5,285 bases of DNA from NCBI GenBank assembly GCA_007116095.1, contig SKJD01000058.1, positions 1-5,285 on the forward strand. Reading direction: 5' to 3'. This DNA is from Candidatus Hydrogenedentota bacterium. GTDB taxonomy: Bacteria > Hydrogenedentota > Hydrogenedentia > Hydrogenedentales > SCBR16-9. Below, in pieces: positions 1 through 5,285 of this stretch. Position 1 is the stretch's first letter. Every line of letters begins with the position of its first letter. The notes below the pieces were generated by a model, which saw only the letters and a list, made by a program, of their open reading frames with translations, was not told the origin of the DNA and searched no databases. Made by a program: the position numbers and the translations under genes.

Positions 1-550
1 AAAACTTCGCGCGCTTGTCGAAGAAGGCCGTATCGTATTCATCACCTTCAATCAGGAAGGGCGCGCCTGCTTCACCCAGCCGGGCGGAGTGCTGAAATCC
101 TTTGGGCTGCCCGCCGATGAAATAGCCGGGATTCAGTCCGCAGGACGTCATCACATGCGCGGCCAAGGCGGTGGTCGTGGTCTTCCCATGCGTGCCTGTG
201 AAAACGATTGGGCGGCGCGTTTGCAGCACATGCCGCTTCAGCCACTCGGGAAGGCTTAGGTAGGGTATCCGACGGCTGAGCACGGTTTCTACCTCCGGGT
301 TACCCCGGCTCAAGGCGTTGCCCAGGATGACCCAGTCCGGCGACCAGTCCAGGTTTTCCGCGGCATAGCCTTCGGCCACCGGCACGCCTAGCGCGGCCAC
401 CATTTCCGAGGTCGGCGGGTAAAGCGGGTTGTCACTGCCCCGCACCTCCCAGCCCAAAGCCAGGGCGAGACGGGCCCCCGCGACCATGGCCGTGCCGCCA
501 ATGCCTGAAAAATGCACCCGGGGCGGGCGCTCACCATGATCCACTTGCAC
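1..550 (-). CDS. mpl: UDP-N-acetylmuramate:L-alanyl-gamma-D-glutamyl-meso-diaminopimelate ligase (Mpl), N-terminal part, cut by the window edge
   Basis: Murein-recycling Mur ligase. In the cytoplasm it uses ATP to join the recycled tripeptide L-Ala-gamma-D-Glu-meso-Dap to UDP-MurNAc, bypassing MurC, MurD and MurE. I translated this frame by hand: 183 codons are present and the C-terminal part lies beyond position 1. Visible motifs are the nucleotide-binding loop VHFSGIGGTAM (residues 12-22), GSDNPLYPP (38-46), the family-typical GNALSRGNPEVE (77-88), the P-loop GTHGKTTTT (119-127), and IEGDEYDTAFFDKRAKF (167-183). The last closely matches the E. coli Mpl segment IEADEYDCAFFDKRSKF as I remember it, and separates Mpl from MurC. 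The family usually has about 450-460 residues. The start chosen is GTG at 550: it is preceded by AAGGAG with a 10-base gap, and the frame is closed by a stop shortly upstream. A second GTG at 544 is possible but too far from the ribosome binding site. The gene is divergent from the PhyH-like gene at 708. Confidence 0.93.
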   Translation of the reverse strand, partial: MQVDHGERPPRVHFSGIGGTAMVAGARLALALGWEVRGSDNPLYPPTSEMVAALGVPVAEGYAAENLDWSPDWVILGNALSRGNPEVETVLSRRIPYLSLPEWLKRHVLQTRRPIVFTGTHGKTTTTALAAHVMTSCGLNPGYFIGGQPKGFQHSARLGEAGAPFLIEGDEYDTAFFDKRAKF

Positions 551-560
551 GCAGCCAGAA

Positions 561-566
561 CTCCTT
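561..566 (-). promoter_or_regulatory. Ribosome binding site of mpl
   Basis: On the minus strand this reads AAGGAG, ten bases before the GTG at 550. It decides the start: no ATG in the Mpl frame lies between the upstream stop and the conserved VHFSGIGG motif, so a GTG start is needed, and the one at 550 is the best spaced. Confidence 0.55.
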
Positions 567-606
567 GCAGGTAGGGAAAAACATTGAGTGCGGTAATGCT
601 GTGCTC

Positions 607-636
607 ATTATGGCCGAAGCATGCCCGGAAGGTAAA
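607..636 (-). promoter_or_regulatory. Candidate sigma70-type promoter for mpl
   Basis: Minus-strand -35 TTTACC (631-636) is separated by 18 bases from -10 CATAAT (607-612), which matches five of six consensus positions. The start would fall near 600, giving a leader of about 50 bases before the GTG at 550. It is back-to-back with the plus-strand promoter at 638-666, with a single base between the two -35 boxes. Predicted from pattern only. Confidence 0.4.
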
Positions 637-637
637 G

Positions 638-666
638 TTGACTTTTATGATGGGGTAATGTACTTT
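638..666 (+). promoter_or_regulatory. Candidate sigma70-type promoter for the PhyH-like gene
   Basis: The -35 TTGACT (638-643) and -10 TACTTT (661-666) have a 17-base spacer. The -35 is near consensus; the -10 keeps the key first, second and last bases. The start would be near 673, leaving a leader of about 35 bases that carries the shared ACAGCATTACC element and then AGGAGG. Confidence 0.4.
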
Positions 667-691
667 TGTGCGCAATAACAGCATTACCATC

Positions 692-697
692 AGGAGG
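692..697 (+). promoter_or_regulatory. Ribosome binding site of the PhyH-like gene
   Basis: Strong AGGAGG with a 10-base gap to the ATG at 708. It selects this internal ATG over the upstream in-frame ATG at 666, which lacks such a site, lies at the -10 box and would add residues with no family resemblance. Confidence 0.65.
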
Positions 698-707
698 ACT
701 GATTATC

Positions 708-956
708 ATGTTGACTGCGGAGCAGGTGGAATCATTTCAGGCCGAAGGCTACCTCATGGGACCCCAGGTGTATAGCGATGCGGAAGCCGATCAATTGCTC
801 GAACGTATGTTTGAGATTCTGGAGGGCAAGCGGCAAGGCGCCGAAAGCAGCCGAAACATGCGCCACCGGGTGGACGTTGAACTGGGTGAGGTTTTGCAGG
901 GCAGCCACTTCCCCACGGTCTGGGAAAACGGACCGTTGAAGCCGGTAGCGGCCTGA
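708..956 (+). CDS. Truncated phytanoyl-CoA dioxygenase (PhyH)-like protein, 82 residues
   Basis: The first residues, MLTAEQVESFQAEGYLMGPQ followed by VYSDAEADQLLERMFEILEGK, look like the N-terminus of PhyH-family Fe(II)/2-oxoglutarate-dependent oxygenases: an LT-x-EQ-V-x-x-F-x-x-EGY opening, then a helix after a 'SDAEAD' turn. Members normally have about 250-300 residues and carry an H-x-D...H iron site and an arginine that binds 2-oxoglutarate. None of that core is present, since the frame stops at 954-956. The product, if made, should lack oxygenase activity. Start choice is supported by AGGAGG at 692-697 and a plausible promoter. The resemblance is by eye. Either this is a decayed gene (see the out-of-frame continuation after it) or a genuine short protein keeping only the N-terminal cap. 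The preserved promoter, ribosome binding site and start suggest recent decay or a sequencing or assembly indel. Confidence 0.6.
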   Translation: MLTAEQVESFQAEGYLMGPQVYSDAEADQLLERMFEILEGKRQGAESSRNMRHRVDVELGEVLQGSHFPTVWENGPLKPVAA

Positions 957-1021
957 TACGGCGTTTGAGCGGTAACGACTGCACCTTATACCACTTCACC
1001 TACAACGGGTGTAGCTCTTGA
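941..1021 (+). pseudogene. Possible out-of-frame remnant of the PhyH-like gene
   Basis: In the -1 frame relative to the 82-residue product, the DNA reads AGSGLIRRLSGNDCTLYHFT, then YNGCSS and a TGA at 1019-1021. 'LIRRLSGNDCTLYHF' resembles the PhyH segment just before the iron site, where a 'v...ltG.d..ly...' pattern is common. Joining the frames near 941-953 gives a smooth reading ('...NGPLKPVA' to 'GLIRRLSGNDCTLYH...'). A one-base loss would explain the shift. No H-x-D motif follows, so a second lesion or deletion would be needed too. Judgement by eye only; it could be chance. Confidence 0.3.
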
Positions 1022-1284
1022 TTTTGCCGATAATTTTGATTCGTAGTCCCCTGCCATGTATTGGTTTTATCCGCCGATGACGCCGATGACCACAGATTTT
1101 AGGCGCTCTATGCCGCTATTGCGCACCACGGAAAACTCGGATAGCACGAAACTGGGCGGGTTCCTACAGTATTATGCTCCGAAGGATCTGTTTAAGTGCA
1201 GCCCCCGCGCTACAAGCTGTGACCGATCCGCGGTCGGGAGACTGTTTTGTTGGAATACTTTGGGCTTCGAGTATGCGGGACGCC
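957..1284. other. 328-base stretch without a convincing gene
   Basis: I checked both strands for coding. Apart from the possible PhyH remnant at the left, frames are short, lack ribosome binding sites and have no recognisable motif. The longest plus-strand frames beginning at 1056 and 1174 run into the antisense of the zinc-ribbon gene and are its shadows. The stretch holds the 9-bp tandem motif at 1072-1089. It also holds weak hairpins: CTACA/TGTAG at 1000-1014, and GACCG/CGGTC at 1221-1235, just past the end of the minus-strand zinc-ribbon gene. Neither has a U-tract, so I do not call a terminator. Confidence 0.6.
1072..1100. repeat. Short tandem motif (two copies of CGCCGATGA, then CACAGATTTT), likely a dispersed intergenic repeat
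   Basis: Two exact adjacent copies of CGCCGATGA occupy 1072-1080 and 1081-1089, followed by CCACAGATTTT. On the minus strand this reads as AAAATCTGTGG-TCATCGGCG-TCATCGGCGG. From memory it resembles the 'ATCTGTGtcATCTGCGgat' family of non-coding sequences that recur between genes in many bacterial genomes. The tandem copies are certain; the family assignment is recollection and cannot be confirmed from one copy. Confidence 0.45.
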
Positions 1285-1839
1285 CTATATCTCTTCGCCG
1301 GCCAGCTCCTGAATCAGCGCAGAGGCCTGGCCCCGGGTCTTCAGACGGGCGAGCTGCACGCCATTGGCGCCGAGGTTACGCAAGTACGTCATTTGGGCGG
1401 CAGTCGGCTGGAGATGCATCTCCTCAATGAGTTGTGCCGCTTCCTCCTTGGTATGCACTTGCTCCAGTTGCGCGTTCGGCGCGCCAAGTCGCTTGAGGTA
1501 GGCAATCTGCTTTTCCGTGGCGGGCTTGGTGTGGCGTTTGGCGCTGATTCGTTCGCGGATCAACGCCGAAGCCTGTTCCTTGTCCAATGCCGCCGCCTCC
1601 TCCGTGGACACGCCCAGCTCCTCCAGCAGCGCCTGTTGACGAGACGAAAGCTTCGCGCGGCCGTTGCCAGAGGGCGGCGTGTCTTCAATGACACTCGCTC
1701 GCTGCGGCCCGCGCTCGTTGGCATTGCCAATCAAGGCAATGCGGCCCTGGCACTTGTTACAGCGCCCCTTCATGCCCAGGTACGTGGGCGGGATGTGCAA
1801 TTCATGGTCGCAATGGGGACAGATAAACAGCAATTTCAC
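1285..1839 (-). CDS. Zinc-ribbon protein with three C-terminal helical repeats (184 residues), function unknown
   Basis: The protein opens with MKLLFICPHCDHELHIPPTY and a zinc ribbon with cysteine pairs C7-P-H-C10 and C27-N-K-C30, of the type common at protein N-termini in planctomycete-like genomes. A polar linker (about 39-63) follows. Then come three related units: 64-98 (LSSRQQALLEELG... ASALIRERI), 108-142 (TEKQIAYLKRLGA... EAAQLIEEM) and 146-180 (TAAQMTYLRNLGA... ASALIQELA). The shared pattern is T-x-x-Q-x-x-Y-L-x-x-L-G, about 16 residues, then (E/Q)A-x-x-LI, consistent with repeated helix pairs. No signal peptide or membrane segment, so cytoplasmic. The start is GTG at 1839, whose GTGA overlaps the stop of the upstream rhamnosidase gene, implying translational coupling. 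An ATG at 1938 in this frame lies within the rhamnosidase gene and would add residues unlike the family, so I reject it. A nucleic-acid or protein-binding adaptor is a guess. Confidence 0.8.
   Translation of the reverse strand: MKLLFICPHCDHELHIPPTYLGMKGRCNKCQGRIALIGNANERGPQRASVIEDTPPSGNGRAKLSSRQQALLEELGVSTEEAAALDKEQASALIRERISAKRHTKPATEKQIAYLKRLGAPNAQLEQVHTKEEAAQLIEEMHLQPTAAQMTYLRNLGANGVQLARLKTRGQASALIQELAGEEI
1836..1839 (-). promoter_or_regulatory. GTGA stop/start overlap coupling the rhamnosidase and zinc-ribbon genes
   Basis: On the minus strand the four bases GTGA contain the GTG start of the small gene (1839-1837) and the TGA stop of the GH78 gene (1838-1836). A GGAGG lies about 15 bases upstream, inside the last codons of the first gene, further than usual; re-initiation by terminating ribosomes would suit this arrangement. 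Confidence 0.7.
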
Positions 1840-4800
1840 GATCCGTCTTCTTCGCCTCCAATTTGAAATCGAATAATGTAGTGGCCCGGTTCCAGCGCCG
1901 TTTCCGTGGGGCTGTCCGGTTCCCAGAAATTCACCCACATCGGGTTGTAGCCCGGTTCATACTCCAGGTGCGCAAATGAGGTGAATTGCGCGCCTTCCGG
2001 GACCTTCACGGTTGCCCGGCTATTGGCCGGAATCGTCAGTTCCAGCTCGAAATATTCTCCCCTTCCGTAGCTGATGTCCCGCCAGGCGCTGCGGATGGTT
2101 CCCTGCAAGGTCTCCACCTCGGCCTTAACGGAAGTCAGGTCACCGACAAATTGCGGGGCGATGATGATGCTGCGGAAGCCGGGTTCCTCGGGGTCATGGC
2201 GGATGCCCGCCAGCGCCTGGAAGAACCAGGCGTTGATGTCGCCAAACATCACGTGGTTGCGCGACATCGTGCCGTCCCAGTGCTCCCAGAGCGTCGTGGC
2301 GCCCTGTTCCAGCCAGTGTCCCCAGCTCGGATAGGTCGTCCGCGTGGCGATGGTATAAGCCAGGTCAGCGCGGCCGTTGTCCGTCAGCGCATGCAGCAGG
2401 TACTTCGTGCCAAGGATACCGCAGTCCAGGTGGCCGTCGCGCTCTTGCACCCGATCGACCAGCACCGCCAGGATATCATCTACACTCTCCTCCGGCGCCA
2501 GGCCCTGGTAGAGCACCGTGCTCTGGGCGGTCTGCGAGCCGTTGCTCACCACCCCTGTCTCTGAGTCGAGGAAGTGGTCCAGGTAGGCCTCCTGAATCTC
2601 GTCGGCCAGGGCGCCGTAATGCGCCGCATCTTCTTCGTAACCCAGGATTGCGGCTGTCTTGGCGATGATCCGGGTATCCACATAGTAATACGCGGTCGAG
2701 GTTACCGCGCGCGGGGTCTCCGTGTCGGCGGGCACCCAGTCGCCCAGGCCGTAATCGACGATATGATCCTCGGCGCGGCCGATCAAGTAGTCCACATACT
2801 GCTTCATGCTGTCGTAGTGCTCTTCCAGCACCCGCGTGTCGCCATGGTGCTGGTAGAGGTACCAGGGAATCAGGATGTAGGCGCTGTCCCACGCTGGCCC
2901 GATGCCGTAGCCCCAACCGCTGGTCGGGATGATGCCGGCGAAGCCGCTGTTTTCTTGCTGTTCATCCACGAAGTCGTCCAGCCAGCGGGTGTAGGCCGCC
3001 GCCGAGTGGTAGTTGTAGAGGCCCTGATTCGCCGCCAGATGCGCGTCGCCGGTCCAGCCGTTCTTCTCCCGGTGCGGGCAGTCCAGCGGGTAGCCGACGT
3101 AGTTGCCGATGTAGGCCCAGCGCGTCGCCTCGTGGATGCGGTTGAGCAGTTCGTTCGAGCTTTCAAAGCTGCCGGCGGACTTGAAGTCCGTGTGTACGAC
3201 CTCCGCCGTCAGGGTGTCCGCCGTCGGCGTGCCGGGGTAACCCTCCATCTGCACATACTGAAAGCCGTAGTATGTGAAGCGCGGCCGCCAAGTCTCGACT
3301 CCCTCGCCCTTCAAGGTGTAGATGGACGTGGCGAAGTCGCCGGAGTACATGTAAATGTCGTTGTGCTCATCAACAAAGCCGTCCTCGCCCAGCCGCTCGC
3401 AGTGGTGCATGCTGATAGACGTCCCTTCCGGGCCTTCCACGTTCAGCTCGGTCCAGCCCGTCAGGTTCTGGCCGAAGTCAAAGACGAAAACGCCCGGGGC
3501 GACCTCGGTCACGGATACCGGTTGGATACGCTGCGTTACGCGGATGGGCTCGCTGCGCTGCCCACGCAATGCGCCTTCGGGTGCGGCCACTTCCGTGGCT
3601 TGCGACCAGTCACTGTCGTCAAAACCGGGCTGATCCCAGCCGGGCTGCTCCAGGCGCGCATCGTAGATTTCGCCCACGCGGATGTTGTCATAGACGATGG
3701 GGCCGGGCGCCGTGGTCCAGCTTGCATCGCTGACGATGCGCTGCGTCTCGCCGTCGGCGTAGTGAATCCGGGTTTCCATGAGGAACTTCGGCGCGTCCCG
3801 CCAGGGCGCAAACTCGAAGTCCCACTCGGAATAGGCGTGCATGTCATACCAGCCGTGCCCCAGCATCACGCCAAAGGCGTGATCACCGACTGCAAGCTGT
3901 TCGGTAATGTCGTAGCTACTGTAGAGCACCCGCTTGTCGTAGCGTGTGAAGGTGGGTTCCAGCACCCGGTCCCCCACTTTCGCGCCGTTCAGGTGCAGTT
4001 CGTAGAAGCCCAGACCGACAATGTTGACCGTGGCCTCGACGACTTCTTTCTCAATGTGGAAACCCTTTCGATACAGCGGGCTGGGCTCGTGCTGGGTCGT
4101 GTCGGCGGGCTCGGTGTAGGGAATACCCCAAGGCTGCATGCCGACTTCGCCCAGGATACGCGCTTCCGGCCAGTCGCTGTCGTCCAGTCCCGGCGTATTC
4201 CAGCCGCCCACGCCATGCGGCAGGACTTTCCACTCGGAATCGGAGGGCATGCGCATTTCGGTACCGTCCGCCAGGTCGATGATGATGCGGGCTACCAGGC
4301 CGCCCGGTCCGGGGGCGTCATCATTCACCGCCTGCACCGCGACCACGTTCCGTTCGCCCGGACGCAGGATATCGGCGATGTCGTAGGCGCGGGCGCGGTT
4401 CCAGCGCTCATCCTTGCCCGCCTTCTGCTCGTTCACAAAGACCGTGTAGCGGTCGTCCACGGTAATCAGGACCCGTGCGCGGGTAATCTCGGCGTCCGGC
4501 AAGTCGAAAGCACGGCGGAAAAAGCGGGGATCGCGGCCCGTGCGCTGTTCGGTGTTTGCGTCGGAGTACCAAATCCAGTTGAGGCCGTCCAGGAGATACT
4601 CCTCCCGGGCCTCCACCGGCGGCGTCTCCGGTCGGGTCATGCCAATCCAGTCGCCGGTCCAGTCGGCCTCCTCCAGCAAGCCCATCATGAAATGGGCGGG
4701 CGCGCTCCAGGGCGAGGTTTGTACCTCGGCGTTCCAGTAGCCCGTTTCCACCGCCGTGTTCCAGTAGCGCACCTTCCAATAGGCCCGCTGATTGCTCTGC

Positions 4801-5099
4801 AATGGCGCCCCGTCGTAGACGATGTGGGCGTTGCGATCGGATTCAGCGCGACCGGAATCCCAGAGATCACCTTCGTCATTGGCCAGCATTTCCGGGCTGG
4901 ACGCCACCAGAATCTGGTAGGCTTCCTGGTGTTGGTTCCAGGTTTCCAGGGGGATCACCCAGCTCAGACGCGGCTGGGTAATGTCGATCCCCACCGGGTT
5001 TTCCATATACTCAACGCGCAATTGTTCCGGTCCAGAAGCTTCTATCGCGGAGAGCAAACACCCCCAAGCCACCATGGCATGTAATACAGACGCAGGCAT
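1836..5099 (-). CDS. GH78 family alpha-L-rhamnosidase, 1087 residues
   Basis: Inverting glycoside hydrolase that removes terminal non-reducing alpha-L-rhamnose from polysaccharides or glycosides. Domain order: short N-terminal hydrophobic stretch (5-19), Fn3-like domain (about 27-130, LRVEYMENPVGID... PRLSW... YQILVAS... DLWDSG... YWKVRYW), an extra beta-sandwich (about 165-325), the Bac_rhamnosid_N/CBM67-like domain (about 338-500, GLGFYELHLNGAKVGDRVLE), the Bac_rhamnosidase sandwich (about 515-640, VFDFGQNLTGW), the (alpha/alpha)6 catalytic barrel (about 643-960) and the C-terminal beta domain (about 966-1085). The catalytic signature DCPHREKNGWTGD is at 673-685: D673, E678 (likely general acid) and D685 correspond to D567, E572 and D579 of Bacillus RhaB. 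E939 in GATTLWEHW is the likely general base. All are intact. The ATG at 5099 is chosen because GGAGGG lies four bases upstream and the Fn3 domain begins soon after. Residues 1-21 could be a weak signal peptide (possible cleavage after IEA), but the n-region lacks lysine or arginine, so location is uncertain. Natural substrate unknown. Confidence 0.95.
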   Translation of the reverse strand: MPASVLHAMVAWGCLLSAIEASGPEQLRVEYMENPVGIDITQPRLSWVIPLETWNQHQEAYQILVASSPEMLANDEGDLWDSGRAESDRNAHIVYDGAPLQSNQRAYWKVRYWNTAVETGYWNAEVQTSPWSAPAHFMMGLLEEADWTGDWIGMTRPETPPVEAREEYLLDGLNWIWYSDANTEQRTGRDPRFFRRAFDLPDAEITRARVLITVDDRYTVFVNEQKAGKDERWNRARAYDIADILRPGERNVVAVQAVNDDAPGPGGLVARIIIDLADGTEMRMPSDSEWKVLPHGVGGWNTPGLDDSDWPEARILGEVGMQPWGIPYTEPADTTQHEPSPLYRKGFHIEKEVVEATVNIVGLGFYELHLNGAKVGDRVLEPTFTRYDKRVLYSSYDITEQLAVGDHAFGVMLGHGWYDMHAYSEWDFEFAPWRDAPKFLMETRIHYADGETQRIVSDASWTTAPGPIVYDNIRVGEIYDARLEQPGWDQPGFDDSDWSQATEVAAPEGALRGQRSEPIRVTQRIQPVSVTEVAPGVFVFDFGQNLTGWTELNVEGPEGTSISMHHCERLGEDGFVDEHNDIYMYSGDFATSIYTLKGEGVETWRPRFTYYGFQYVQMEGYPGTPTADTLTAEVVHTDFKSAGSFESSNELLNRIHEATRWAYIGNYVGYPLDCPHREKNGWTGDAHLAANQGLYNYHSAAAYTRWLDDFVDEQQENSGFAGIIPTSGWGYGIGPAWDSAYILIPWYLYQHHGDTRVLEEHYDSMKQYVDYLIGRAEDHIVDYGLGDWVPADTETPRAVTSTAYYYVDTRIIAKTAAILGYEEDAAHYGALADEIQEAYLDHFLDSETGVVSNGSQTAQSTVLYQGLAPEESVDDILAVLVDRVQERDGHLDCGILGTKYLLHALTDNGRADLAYTIATRTTYPSWGHWLEQGATTLWEHWDGTMSRNHVMFGDINAWFFQALAGIRHDPEEPGFRSIIIAPQFVGDLTSVKAEVETLQGTIRSAWRDISYGRGEYFELELTIPANSRATVKVPEGAQFTSFAHLEYEPGYNPMWVNFWEPDSPTETALEPGHYIIRFQIGGEEDGS

Positions 5100-5103
5100 G
5101 ATT

Positions 5104-5109
5104 CCCTCC
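5104..5109 (-). promoter_or_regulatory. Ribosome binding site of the GH78 gene
   Basis: GGAGGG on the minus strand, four bases from the ATG at 5099. It fixes the start of the rhamnosidase and hence the length of its putative leader peptide. Confidence 0.65.
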
Positions 5110-5138
5110 AGAAGCAGATTTTATGTGCTAAAATGGCG

Positions 5139-5167
5139 ATTATATCCGGCAGGTTCACCCCGTTGAA
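5139..5167 (-). promoter_or_regulatory. Candidate promoter for the rhamnosidase/zinc-ribbon unit
   Basis: A perfect -10 TATAAT (5139-5144, minus strand) has a poor -35 TTCAAC (5162-5167) at 17 bases. The start would be near 5132 with a leader of about 33 bases. The weak -35 box would fit a gene needing an activator, as many sugar-utilisation genes do, but no operator is evident. Confidence 0.45.
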
Positions 5168-5258
5168 GTCCTGCCCCCATACTATGGCAATTACCGGCGC
5201 GGAATGCAAGCAAATCCGAGTCCAAAGTTGATTTCAAGATGTGTTGTCATCATACGAG

Positions 5259-5264
5259 AAAGGA
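5259..5264 (+). promoter_or_regulatory. Ribosome binding site of the right-edge gene
   Basis: AAAGGA six bases before the ATG at 5271, a normal arrangement that supports a real gene starting there. Confidence 0.45.
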
Positions 5265-5270
5265 ATGTGA

Positions 5271-5285
5271 ATGAACAGGTTTATC
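5271..5285 (+). CDS. Start of a gene cut by the right edge (MNRFI...)
   Basis: Only five codons are visible, ATG AAC AGG TTT ATC. The well-spaced AAAGGA and the divergent arrangement with the rhamnosidase gene make a true start likely. A basic residue followed by hydrophobic ones could open a signal peptide or prepilin leader, but five residues cannot show this. Product unknown. Confidence 0.4.

Larger units (their letters stand above)
592..688. repeat. Perfect 11-bp inverted repeat flanking the divergent promoters (candidate shared operator or leader element)
   Basis: The arms are GGTAATGCTGT at 592-602 and its exact complement ACAGCATTACC at 678-688, 75 bases apart. A partial copy, GGTAATG, lies at 654-660 inside the spacer of the plus-strand promoter. 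Read in the sense of each divergent transcript, both arms give ACAGCATTACC at or just after the predicted transcription start. Such placement is typical of a repressor site serving both genes, or of a short shared element in the two mRNA leaders. The arms and positions are seen directly; the function is inferred. Confidence 0.5.

Noticed and set aside
388..690. Minus-strand 100-codon frame over the start of mpl and the divergent promoter region
   Set aside because: The Mpl reading in another frame has clear motifs (GIGGTAM, GTHGKTTT) through the same bases, so this frame is a shadow.
940..956. Programmed -1 frameshift joining the two PhyH-like segments
   Set aside because: There is no slippery heptamer near the junction and the second frame ends without the catalytic core, so decay is more likely than recoding.
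997..1025. Hairpin CTACA-ACGGG-TGTAG followed by a T-rich stretch as a terminator of the PhyH-like gene
   Set aside because: Short AT-containing stem and an interrupted T-run (CTCTTGATTTT); too weak to call.
1117..1126. TATTGCGCAC shared with the complement of the divergent promoter region
   Set aside because: A ten-base match between two places in a window of this size is expected by chance.
1221..1235. Hairpin GACCG-ATCCG-CGGTC downstream of the zinc-ribbon gene as a terminator
   Set aside because: The stem is only five pairs and no T-run follows on the minus strand, so an intrinsic terminator is not supported.
1056..1430. Plus-strand frame of 124 codons
   Set aside because: No ribosome binding site and no recognisable motif; it runs into the antisense of the zinc-ribbon gene and starts inside the tandem repeat.
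2574..5084. Long open frame on the plus strand opposite the rhamnosidase
   Set aside because: It is exactly antisense to the GH78 gene and its translation is low-complexity (rich in V, R, G, H) with no motif. Long antisense frames are expected opposite GC-rich coding sequence.
5228..5256. TTGATT-17-CATACG as a promoter for the right-edge gene
   Set aside because: The -10 is poor and the predicted start would fall within the ribosome binding site at 5259-5264, leaving almost no leader.

Overview
The window is a GC-rich bacterial fragment with ordinary coding density. It holds one large intact gene, one small intact gene, one gene cut by the left edge, one apparently broken gene, and the first codons of a gene at the right edge. 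Several features point to a Gram-negative, polysaccharide-degrading lineage of the PVC/Planctomycetota or Hydrogenedentota type. These are a murein-recycling ligase (mpl), a large multidomain GH78 alpha-L-rhamnosidase, a phytanoyl-CoA-dioxygenase-like fragment, and a small protein whose N-terminal zinc ribbon resembles those common in planctomycete-like genomes. The assignment is an inference from gene content; no taxonomic marker is present.

Left part (1-708): the minus strand carries the N-terminal 183 codons of Mpl, running off the left edge. Mpl reattaches the recycled murein tripeptide to UDP-MurNAc. Between Mpl and the plus-strand gene starting at 708 is a compact divergent control region. 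It has two back-to-back sigma70-like promoters and an 11-base element (ACAGCATTACC in the sense of both transcripts) that lies at the predicted start of each transcript.

Middle (708-1284): the plus-strand gene reads as the N-terminus of a PhyH-family Fe(II)/2-oxoglutarate oxygenase but stops after 82 residues. A plausible continuation lies in the -1 frame for about 25 codons and then also stops, so the gene looks decayed. The 328 bases that follow hold no convincing gene, only a short tandem motif of a kind seen as dispersed non-coding repeats.

Right part (1285-5285): a two-gene minus-strand unit is led by a TATAAT-containing promoter. The 1087-residue GH78 enzyme comes first, and its stop codon overlaps the GTG start of a 184-residue protein (GTGA overlap). 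That protein has an N-terminal CxxC...CxxC zinc ribbon followed by three helical repeats of about 38 residues. The enzyme should remove terminal alpha-L-rhamnose from plant or algal polysaccharides or glycosides; the partner's role is unknown. At the far right a divergent plus-strand gene begins (MNRFI...), with a good ribosome binding site.

I saw no mobile element, CRISPR array, tRNA or rRNA. The most interesting points are the shared leader element in the divergent promoter region, and the coupled rhamnosidase and zinc-ribbon/repeat protein pair.
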